Below are positions 8,221 through 16,338 of a stretch of DNA of 19,919 bases, piece after piece. This DNA comes from Capsaspora owczarzaki ATCC 30864 (lineage: Eukaryota > Opisthokonta > Filasterea). A program made the position numbers and the translations under genes. Each line of letters starts with the position of its first letter. Within the stretch, counting starts at the first letter, position 1. The notes under the pieces are model-generated. The model made no database searches, was not told the origin of the DNA, and was given only the letters and a program-made list of their open reading frames with translations. Where the stretch lies: contig NW_011887305.1 of NCBI RefSeq assembly GCF_000151315.2, positions 52,261 through 72,179 on the forward strand. The letters are read 5' to 3'.

Positions 8221-10083
8221 TCAGTGCTCGCACAGCGAAAACGTACGCTCAAACACCGCGTCGGTGTTGACCGAGACAAAGAGCTTGCGCTCGTCCATCA
8301 GCGTCTTGCGGTGCTGCTTGGCCTCCTCGAGCCCCATCGGCCAATCAAGGCGATCCAGAATCTCGTCAACAAGCTCCGGGGGGATCGTTGGCGGGAAGAT
8401 GGGCGTGCTCAAGACTTCTTGCATGTACCAGCTGCGCTGCTGTGGGGGAATGTGCTTGGTCGACGGAATGCGCTCGTGGGGATCAACCAAGAAGAAGACC
8501 AGAATCTTGCGCGAGCCAGGCTTGGTCGGGTCCAGGAGTTGGAACGAGCGCACGCGGTGCTGCATCGTGTTTGGGAAGACAATGCAGCGATTGTCCTTGG
8601 TCGCGATGCCGCCCAGCGGCTGGTTCAGCTCGTCGCCATCTTCCAGGCCGTAAACCTTGCGGATGCCATTGTTGTCGTTTTGCTGATAGTCGGGCTCGCT
8701 AACGCTTTGGCGGAAGTCGAGGTTGGACTCGGTGATGTTCTCCTGCTGGTAGTAGTAGATGCCAGACGCAACAATCTTCTCGTTGCGCATGCCCTCGACG
8801 TGCCAGGAGCCGCCCTTGTAGGTTGGGTTTTTCGGGGTCAGGCAAATGTTGGCCAGCTTCACAATGACCTGGAGGGTGGTACCGCGCAGGTCGAATGGAG
8901 GGAACGCGTCGTCGGCGTTGGGCGGTTGGTACTTGGCCGGCTCGGGCATGGTGAAGATGCCAAAGTATGACTCATCCTCGTCGTCCTCATCGTCCTCGTC
9001 GTCCTCGTCGTCCTCGTCGTCCTCGTCGTCCTCGTCGTCCACATCTTCCCATGCGTCCTCGTCGTCGTCGTCCTCGTCGTCGTCGTGCTCATCTTCCCAT
9101 GCGTCCTCGTCGTCGTCGTCGTCGGCGTCGTCGTCGTCGTCGTCGTCGCCTCCCGCGGCGCCCGGAGCAGGAGCAGTGGCAGGAGCAGTAGTGGGGCGCT
9201 GGCGACGCTCGCGCGGACGATACCAGTCGCCGGGCTGCACACGGAGATGGCTCTTGTCTTCTTGCTTGAGCATCGCGGTCAAAGTCAGATTGAACAGCGG
9301 AACAAACTCTTCAAAGACGCTGGCGAGCACAGGGTAGAGTTCGGCGTGCTCGACGGGGTGGAGGTTGTTAATGTAAGACTCGATCGTGACACGACCATCC
9401 TTGGCGACTCGGAATTCACTCGGCAACCACTGGCACTGGGTTGACACGTTATAGTCGTCGTACTCTGGGGGAGGGGGCACGGGAAGGATTTCGCCACCAC
9501 CGACCGAACCAAGCGCCTCGACGATCGGCTTGGTGGTGTGGCGCGTACGCCCATAGACGAGGCAGAACAAGGACGGATGCACAAGATCCAGGACCTGGCG
9601 ATCGCTTCCCGGGTGCCAGTCCTTCAGGTGCTCGGGCACGTCCTCGAGGCGAGCAACTCCAGCAATCAGGCGTTGGCGCAGCTCGTCCGACACGAGTCCG
9701 TCCGCCTGGAACGTGCCGTCGACAGCAGCATGCTCAATCTTGCCGCCATGCTCCTGCTTGAACTTGGCGTACTCCTTGAGCTCCTCAAACACGTAGTCGA
9801 GCATCTTGGACGTGACCAGCACCTCTGTCGAGGCGTTGCTGGCCTCCTTGCGCCACTTGGCGACAATCTTGGGGTCGCTGATCTTGGTCTCCCAGTTCGG
9901 CTTGATGCGGACGGCGGCGCTCATCTGGAGCATGGTCAGCTCGACCAGCGTCTTGGGCGGCACGCCGTCACAGTAATCGTACTCGAAGAAGACGTCGGGC
10001 AGCTTGCCGCCGAGCACCGGGGCCGCGCCGAACAAGTGAGGGAGTCCGCACTTGTACGGCACCATGGCTTCTGACGTTTGCAT
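8221..10083 (-). CDS. DUF4246-family protein with a long acidic insertion; possible Fe(II)/2-oxoglutarate-type oxygenase
   Basis: This single exon encodes 620 aa and is recognised as DUF4246, a family best known from fungi. Conserved blocks visible are DWHPGSDRQVLDLVHPSL (155-172), LVYGRT, QWLPSEF (218-224), ESYINNLHP (235-243), TLQVIVKLANICLTP (403-417), GGSWHVEG (424-431), the VFPNTMQHRV region (502-511), RKILVFFLVDP (525-535), STKHIPPQQRSW and a tail with EEAKQHRKTLMDERKLF. H428 and E430 in WHVEG, H509 in QHRV and R525 are placed like the HxE...H...R ligand set of double-stranded beta-helix oxygenases; that reading is inference. A tract of about 60 Asp/Glu residues (313-371) interrupts the domain between LTAMLKQ and the IVKLANI block. 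The start at 10083 is the first ATG; one at residue 7 is equally possible. No signal peptide or membrane segment is seen, so the cytosol or nucleus is likely. Confidence 0.9.
   Translation of the reverse strand: MQTSEAMVPYKCGLPHLFGAAPVLGGKLPDVFFEYDYCDGVPPKTLVELTMLQMSAAVRIKPNWETKISDPKIVAKWRKEASNASTEVLVTSKMLDYVFEELKEYAKFKQEHGGKIEHAAVDGTFQADGLVSDELRQRLIAGVARLEDVPEHLKDWHPGSDRQVLDLVHPSLFCLVYGRTRHTTKPIVEALGSVGGGEILPVPPPPEYDDYNVSTQCQWLPSEFRVAKDGRVTIESYINNLHPVEHAELYPVLASVFEEFVPLFNLTLTAMLKQEDKSHLRVQPGDWYRPRERRQRPTTAPATAPAPGAAGGDDDDDDDADDDDDEDAWEDEHDDDEDDDDEDAWEDVDDEDDEDDEDDEDDEDDEDDEDESYFGIFTMPEPAKYQPPNADDAFPPFDLRGTTLQVIVKLANICLTPKNPTYKGGSWHVEGMRNEKIVASGIYYYQQENITESNLDFRQSVSEPDYQQNDNNGIRKVYGLEDGDELNQPLGGIATKDNRCIVFPNTMQHRVRSFQLLDPTKPGSRKILVFFLVDPHERIPSTKHIPPQQRSWYMQEVLSTPIFPPTIPPELVDEILDRLDWPMGLEEAKQHRKTLMDERKLFVSVNTDAVFERTFSLCEH
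8970..9148 (-). repeat. GAC/GAG trinucleotide and 9-mer repeat encoding an acidic tract
   Basis: Within the DUF4246 gene, the coding strand carries tandem GACGAGGAC-type 9-mers (near 8976-9039) and pure GAC runs. There are two copies of a longer segment encoding EDAWEDxxD near 9040-9060 and 9090-9110. The tract is almost uninterrupted acidic residues. Such a repeat is expected to vary in length between alleles and to be a frequent site of assembly error. Confidence 0.9.
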
Positions 10084-10854
10084 GCAGGAAGATGGAGCGG
10101 AGGAGAGGAGAGGAGAGAAGAGGGGTGCAGATCCAAAACAAATCCGTTCGTTCTGAGATCACACACAGCGACGACAGGAGTGGCACGGGAAGACGATCGG
10201 AAGATAGCCACACACACACACACACACCCTCACTCATTCACACACACACACACAGGGCGTTTTGCTTACTTGCAGTCCTATACGGCGAGTCAGCTGATGT
10301 TGGCATTCTTGGTTGCTTTTTTTTTTTTTTTTTTTGTCTTTTTCAAAATTTCAAATCCAAAAGAAAGCAAATAAAACAAAAAAAGGAGTGACTTTCAAAA
10401 AGTCTGAGCGTGAAAATGGAATTGGAAAAATGGAATTGGAAATGTTTGAATGTCGGTGATGAATGAAACTGCGAGTTTTACTGTTAGAATCGAGTACAAG
10501 CGTCGAAGGAAAAGTGGGAAACCGATCATCTTAGAGTTCAAATGCTGGGATTTGTTTGTGTTTTGTCAAAGTCATGTCGTCGAGGATGGAAGTGCGTTTC
10601 ATCATCGAGCTCGCGAACTGCACTTCCCCCGAGATGTGTTGACCATCGCCGCTGTGTCGTGCAGTCCTGTGGGTGGTTGGTTGGGTGACTGATGCACGCG
10701 AAGAGTCTGTTCGTCTACTTGCTGGCTGTCTTGTCGTTTGAACAATACAATTTGACTCTGTGCATTGTCTCTCAAAGTGAATCAGAGTGTGCTCACTCTT
10801 TGTTATTTATTGCCCCTCTTTCCTCATTTTCTCAGAAACGCATCCACAGCAAAA
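10084..10854. other. Shared divergent promoter region of the DUF4246 gene (-) and WDR12 (+)
   Basis: This 771-bp spacer has no supported gene. In order it contains a GGAGA-rich tract (about 10092-10122), two CA-dinucleotide runs (about 10210-10228 and 10238-10254), a T-run of about 20 (10317-10335), a tandem TGGAAT-rich segment (10416-10443) and unremarkable sequence to 10854. Open frames such as 10450-10692 lack motifs. Just before the WDR12 ATG is TTTTCTCAG (10826-10835), which resembles a splice acceptor, so a non-coding first exon of WDR12 is possible. Confidence 0.6.
10210..10335. repeat. Two CA-dinucleotide runs and a poly-T run
   Basis: The + strand shows ACACAC at about 10210-10228, a short CCTCACTCATT interruption, a second ACACAC run to about 10254, and a nearly pure T-run at about 10317-10335. 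These lie within the spacer between the DUF4246 gene and WDR12 and have no visible coding role. Confidence 0.85.
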
Positions 10855-13559
10855 ATGGAATCCGAGCTGAATCCTGCAGCTGATTCTGGCGTCGACGCTG
10901 AAGTGCAAGCGCGCTTCGTCACGAGCGACAAGCGCTACACTGTGACTGACAAGCCGTTTGCAGTGCCCACCCGGCTCAAGCGCTACGGCCTGAGCGAGGT
11001 CATCAACCACCTGCTTGGCCTTGGTACGGAAGCAGAAGCGAGCGATTGAGCGAGGCTAACCCCCGTCCCCCTTTGCACCCCAACCCCCATCAGTGATTCT
11101 TGATCTTTTCTAGTAAAGTCGATGCCAGGCATTTGGGGTGGTGGTGGTGCTGTGAGGGATACGCGAGACTGAGGACAGCACACATGTGGCTGCATTGGGA
11201 CCGACCTCCCAGTGCGCGCCGCATCCAGACCGCGATTGGCACTGCGATTCTAGTACCAACGGCGTGCTTCATCTGCACCAAACGGGAGAAGGGGAGGAGA
11301 ACTGGGTTGGCTGGGGCTGTGGCGCAGCCGCTCTCACTCGCTCTCTTTCCACGTGGAGAGGAGAACGACGGCGGCTCGCTCCAGCTGCACCACTCATCAT
11401 CAGCACTCTGCTGCTTCCAGTCGGTGCTACCACGTTCGGCTGCAGAGCCACGGCACCAATGCACTCCCTTCAAGAACCGGGTCGACGGTCCCGTTTGGTC
11501 GCGCGATCGGCGTTTTGCTCAATGCTGGAGACTGCCAACTGAGCGATCGTTGTTGCGCACTTTCCATTGACTTGCTTTTTGTTTCCGACATGCACATGCA
11601 CTTTGATGATCAACCGTTTGCTCACTGTTCTTGCTGTGTCGCGAATTGTAGCGTCGCCGCGTCCCTTTGACTTTCTGATTGACGGCCAGTTCTTGCGCAC
11701 TTCCCTCGACAAGTACATTGCCGAGCATGCCTTGTCACGAGTAAGCAGTCAACTGACATTTGCAATGCCGAGGAGCTGAGAGCAGATCGATGGGGCTATT
11801 GTGTCGCTCAAAATCTCCTCTGTGTTCACAGGAAACCATTCTTGAAATCGAGTACTGCGAGGCCGTCCCGCCGCCGGCTCCGCTTCACTCGTACGAGCAC
11901 GAAGATTGGGTCAGCTCCATCTCGTTCGTGAGCCAGGCTGGGTAGGTTTTTCGCGCTCGTTGCTTGTTGCTGATTTTTTCAACAACAGGCTTTTGTGGGC
12001 AAAAAATTTGGGCACTAACCCCCTTCTCCTGCTTCTGACGGTTGGAACCGATAGCCTGTTCTTGACTGGTTGCTACGACGGCGCGTTGCGCGCATGGAAC
12101 CAAGGTGGCAAGTGCATCGCCGTTTTCGCAAAGCACACTGCCCCGATCAAGTCCACCACGCTCGTCCGTGATACTCGTAGCGGCGAGCCCGAGTCTGACA
12201 AGCAGGTTTCCCTTGTTTCTGCGTCCATGGATCATACGTTGTTGGCATGGAAGGTACAGTGGCAATGCTGCTGCGAGGCTGCTGCTTTTGGCTTTGTTTT
12301 GAATAACATCCTGACTGACTGATCAATTGTTGGCAGTTGGACGTGTCTGCAGCATCTTGCTCTGCTGATATTGCCTACAAGCTGGCCGGCCACACTGAAT
12401 CTGTTGATGTTGTCGACTCACATCCCGACGCAGCTTTCGTACGTTGGAAATCAGCGTTTTTGGTTCTTTGACGCTGCTGGCCACGCCAACTCAATCTCTA
12501 TTGGCTTTTTTTGGCGGCTTGCAGGTGTGCTCGGGCTCCTTTGACAAGACCATCAAGTTGTGGACACTCAAGGCAGGCGTTGCTGAAGAAGCGCCTGCCG
12601 CTCCAGTGAGCAAGAAGGCTCGGTTAGCTCAACCCCAACCAACACACATTGTCAAAGTATGTACAACACCTAAAGAGTTGAGTGAAGCAGCTGGTTTCGT
12701 CTGGTGATTCTCCGACTTCTCACTCTTCTGTCCTCTTTGTTATTAGTCTGCACTTTCAACCCTTGTCGGCCATAACGATGCAGTCACTGGCGTTGCATGG
12801 CCCTCCAGCAATACGATTCACAGTGCTAGCATGGACTGCTCTGTCCGTGCTTGGGATGTGGAGACTGGTCGCAATAAGGCAACCATGGTAGGTCGTTCCT
12901 CCATTCACATTGCGCTGAAACGTCGCCTGTGACTTGTTACTGACACTTTTTTTTTTCCCCTGACCTCTTCCTCCCTTCAGAATGGAACAAAGGCCATTTT
13001 CGGCATGGCATCCACATCTAGTGCCACGTCAGAGCTGATCATCACTGGCCACGCTGACGAGGCCATCCGTGTCTGGGATCCCCGCGTCCAAGGTCAGTTG
13101 CTCGTTTTGAGGCTTTTCATTGTCATTTTTGGTGCCACCGACGCTCACCCCCGATTGCTTCATTTTTCAAACACTGTTGCAGACGGCGTTGTCGTCAAGT
13201 TGACGCTCCGCTCGCACAAGGGAATCGTCTCGTCATTGTCGTGGGCGCCTGGATCCCAAACGCAATTTGCGACTGGCTCGTACGACAACACTGTCAAGCT
13301 CTGGGACTTGCGAAGCCGCACTCCGCTGTTCACCATCGCCGACCACACTGATCGTGTTTTGTGCGTCAACTGGGCCGCGAGCGATCTTATCGGCTCTGGC
13401 TCTGTGGACAAGACCCTTCAACTCAAGCTGCTGCGCAGCTCCGACACTGCTGTCGCTGAAAACGGCACCAGCGCCACCAAGACTAGCCAGCCAATGGACG
13501 TCGATACTACTGCAAGCAAGCCTGCCTCCAAGAGCAAGGTTGCTACTCCCCGTCGTTAA
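10855..13559 (+). CDS. WDR12: WDR12/Ytm1 ribosome biogenesis WD40 protein
   Basis: Nine exons: 10855-11023, 11652-11740, 11832-11941, 12055-12253, 12337-12438, 12525-12656, 12747-12887, 12981-13092 and 13183-13559 (476 aa; human WDR12 is 423, yeast Ytm1 460). All joins are GT-AG and in phase. The N-terminal NLE/ubiquitin-like domain (about 17-85) shows VQARFVTSDKRYTV, KPFAVPTRL, PFDFLIDGQFLRTSL and ETILEIEY; in the family it docks on the MIDAS domain of the AAA+ ATPase Rea1/midasin. A seven-bladed WD40 propeller follows (DWVSSI, FLTGCYDGALRAW, LVSASMDHTLLAW, CSGSFDKTIKLW, HSASMDCSVRAWD, IITGHADEAIRVWD, FATGSYDNTVKLWD, GSGSVDKTLQL). A Lys/Ser-rich tail ends in TPRR. The family forms the nucleolar PeBoW/Nop7-Erb1-Ytm1 complex for 60S maturation. 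The linker with SKKARLAQPQ (about 250-265) sits between blades and may be a basic loop. Confidence 0.95.
11024..11651 (+). other. Long first intron of WDR12
   Basis: It runs from a GTACGG donor at 11024 to a TTGTAG acceptor ending at 11651. At 628 bp it is six to seven times longer than the gene's other introns. It joins codon phase 1 exactly, turning LLGL into LLGLASPRPFDF. A 156-residue open frame inside it (11100-11570) has no motif and looks incidental. No snoRNA could be established. Confidence 0.85.
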
Positions 13560-13703
13560 TTTCCATGAATACAGTGATTTTGTTTTTCTCAGGTTTTTGT
13601 TTTCAATCAGCTTGTTTCAGCAATGCTTCCACGGAGAAAACTGTATTAATTTCCTGAGCCATACGATACTTTGACCTCGGGGGGAAGGCACAAAACCAGG
13701 CAC

Positions 13704-16124
13704 TTAGGGTGGATTGAGGCTGCTGACAAGGTTTGCGATTTCCGCTTCAGCAGCATCGGGTGAGTCTGGACGGCGCCTCTGCAGTGCATCGACCACCGTC
13801 ACTGGCGGCGTTCTCAGAGGTGGAATGTTGGACGTGACCTGCGCAGGCTCAATGTGGAACGCTGGTGGTGGCTCTGCTACAGTGTGCGCGAGTGTCGGCG
13901 GGAGGTACTGGCCAAATGTCTCCATGAAGGCAGCGCGAGTGTCCTCTTCGCGCATGACCATCTGCTCGAGCGCAAGGTTGATGCGCTGTACAACCTGCAC
14001 CTGGCGGGCCAGCTCCGCGCGGCGCCTGGGAAGCTCGATTAACAAGGCGTCGTAGCCCGCAGCAAAGCGCCGGTACCAGTCGACGAGCTGCGCAATCTCA
14101 TCAATCATCTCCTGGCAATGCATGGTCTGTTGGCGAAACCCTTCTGCCAGCATCTCCAAACTATTGAGCGTCTCGCCGAGATATGACCCGCCAAACGAGT
14201 CAATCTCTGTCAGCAAGGAGGTCAGAGCTTGATTGGCGTTTCGCACGCGCACGCCGAGGTTTTCGATTGTGGTGCTGCTTGCTTTGAGAGTAACAAGAGC
14301 TGTCTCGATCTGTCCATTGGAGTAAGATTGCAGGTGTCAGGACAACAGTGAGCGATTCGCAAAATCACGAAAATTTCAACAATCCAAGCCCCTCTTAGCG
14401 CAATTTACCGCTGAAAGCATCTCGGGCACTTGGTCCACTTGCGCTGCAAGTTTGCTGACCGTATCAGCGTCCGAGGTGTCGACAACACCTGGAATGTACC
14501 GAGCAGACGCCAGAGTTTGCTCATCGGAGACGTTCCGGCAAATGTTGCGCACTTTGAGCACCAGAGTGGCGATTTCAGCCAGGATTTGCTGGGCGCGCTG
14601 CACGGCGTGCTCGACTTGAGACGGTTGCGCTTTTGTTCCTGGCGACGAGGAGGCAGAGGTCGCATTGGCCAGGGCGATGGATGCGTCCAGATGAGCGTCC
14701 GACCGGCTCGAATCAGACCCTAGTTGTAGCGTTGTCGCTGCTACGACAGCAGCAGCAGGTGTAACGGAGGCATCTGAAGCGGCGGGCACTGCAGAAGACG
14801 ATTGCTCTGCAGTTGGCGATCGTGCGGTGGACGCGCTGGCAATATTCACGGTCGACGCGACGACGGAAGAAGCCGTGCTGAACGACGCGGATAGGCTGGA
14901 GGGCCCACTGCCCATCGGCCCAGTCACCGCTTTGTGCGCCTCGGTGGCACGCAGCGTGGACGCTGCATGCTGGCGCAACAGTGTCGTGAGCGCTGCTTCG
15001 ACTTGCTCGTACACACTGCGCCACTGGTTGACAACGAGGAGCAGGCCGTCCAAGCGTGCCTCGAGCTCGCGCTGCAAGCTCGCCACCGACTCCATGTCCA
15101 CAAAGTCCTTCAATGTCTGTGGGTTTGCCGATGATGGCGAAAGCGGGAGCCGCACATCCTGCTGAGAGATTCCCAGGTTCATCGATTCTGCTATTGCCTG
15201 CTCCAGCGGCACCTGCACCTGCAGCTTTTCGTCCAGAGCCTGAACAGGTTTCCGAGTTGATGAGATGGTTGCAAACGAACAAAACAAGCGAGATGACAAT
15301 CCGAAACACATCCGCGCCAAAATCCGCGCCAAAAATCCACCAACAGTGCAACAACAACAACAACCACGACTCTCTCCTCACCTTTGATTGCAGCACAGTG
15401 AGAATGTCTGCGAGTTCGTCGTAGACTCGATCGCGGCGCTCTGCCAGCGCGTTGTACTCGTTGCCAAGACTGGCTCGCTTGTCGTGCAGCTGCTCGACAA
15501 CCGTGCGCAGCGTTCCCATCTGCTGGTCTGCGCCCGTGATGACTTGCATCAGCTTGCTCGCATTCGCCTTCAGCTGCTCGGCTGACTGCACGCACTGTGG
15601 GTGAAGACAGACCAAAAATCCAGAGAAATGACATTGACAATGCCAAGTCAGCCAAAAATCCAACCATTCGCATTCGCATCGCATTCGCATCGCATCGCGT
15701 AGGGACCAACGCGCGTCGTGATGTCAGAATCGTGTTGACCACATTCGAATGGTTCCGCTGGCCTGGTCTGGCCAAGGCGAAGGGGACCGCGCTGCTGGAT
15801 GATGTCAGGTCGCTCAAACATTATCACAGCGGCCGCCCGACCACCTGGCTCCACCACCATGGAACAACCAGCCCCACGCCGAGCTCAGTGCGCTTGGTGT
15901 GGATGCGGCAGGTGGCGTTGGTGGTGGTTTTGGTTTGGGGTGGGGAGGGCCCCAATTCTCAATGCAGCCTCGCCCACTGCTGCTCCCCGTCATTGTTCTC
16001 ATCACAAACATCTCGTCCTCACCTGGAGGAGCTCCCGTCGCGCAGTCTCGAGATGACGCTCGCTGTGGCTGAGATGCTGCGTTGCTCGCTGATCGAGCTC
16101 GTCCAGCCGCGAGCCGCCAGACAT
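13704..16124 (-). CDS. ATG17: Atg17-like autophagy scaffold protein
   Basis: Four minus-strand exons (16124-16023, 15594-15382, 15239-14409, 14309-13704) all join in phase 0 and encode 583 aa. The N-terminal 105 residues are charged and helical (MSGGSRLDELDQRATQHL, then VVEQLHDKRASLGNEYNAL), predicted coiled coil. Residues about 185-275 are a Ser/Ala/Thr-rich disordered linker. The C-terminal 200 residues carry the family signature: DWYRRFAAGYDALLIELPRRR (459-479), helices to REEDTRAAF, then GQYLPPTL and AEPPPAFHIEP, matching the R...F....G.YLP..L...PP pattern of Atg17/Atg11/FIP200. In the family, Atg17 dimers scaffold the Atg1/ULK kinase complex at the phagophore assembly site. The C-terminal claw region of FIP200/Atg11 is absent, so this is a short Atg17-type form. 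Family membership rests on pattern, so a distant Atg11-family member is possible. Confidence 0.8.
15595..16022 (-). other. Long first intron of the Atg17-like gene with CATTCG repeats
   Basis: The minus-strand donor GTGAGG is at 16022 and the acceptor CCCACAG ends at 15595 (428 bp). It contains a CATTCG/CATCG repeat cluster near 15664-15699 (+ strand) and GT/GGT-rich DNA near 15905-15945. No open frame in it carries recognisable motifs. The exon joins on both sides keep a continuous helical reading frame. Confidence 0.75.
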
Positions 16125-16338
16125 GTCAATTGACGGTTGCTAAATTAAGCAAGTCTGAGCACGGGGCGGTCAAAACAAACGTGCTCAGCGTCCAACACCT
16201 CGCACACAAAAAGCCGCAACGAAGGATTGAAGAAAAATGACTGAGAAGAATGAATGAGAAGAATGACTGAGATTTTGCTGCTGTATTTTCACTTGGAAAG
16301 TCCCAAAACGGGAACGACGACAAACAAACTAGGCTCGC
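16125..16338. other. Spacer between carboxypeptidase Q 3' end and the Atg17-like gene 5' end
   Basis: Both flanking genes are on the minus strand, so these 214 bp hold the 3' UTR of carboxypeptidase Q and the promoter of the Atg17-like gene. A short tandem GAATGA-type repeat (GAGAAGAATGACTGAGA near 16233-16272) is the only structure seen. Confidence 0.6.

Noticed and set aside
8846-9337. Poly-serine protein on the + strand
   Set aside because: The serine run is just the antisense reading (TCG/TCC) of the Asp/Glu tract of the DUF4246 gene.
10450-10692. 80-residue + strand open frame (MSVMNETASFTVRIEYKRRRK...)
   Set aside because: No domain, no upstream signal, and codon third positions unlike the window's real genes. 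It lies in the spacer between the DUF4246 gene and WDR12.
11091-11174. Possible C/D snoRNA (GTGATTC ... CTGA) in WDR12 intron 1
   Set aside because: The C-box mismatches the consensus RTGATGA at two positions, there is no terminal stem, and no C'/D' pair was found.
11100-11570. 156-residue open frame inside WDR12 intron 1
   Set aside because: No motifs, odd Trp/Cys/Arg-rich composition, and flanking splice sites rebuild the NLE domain perfectly only when this segment is removed.
15191-15817. 208-residue minus-strand open frame overlapping Atg17 exon 2
   Set aside because: It is in a different frame from the helical Atg17 reading, spans two introns and has no recognisable features.
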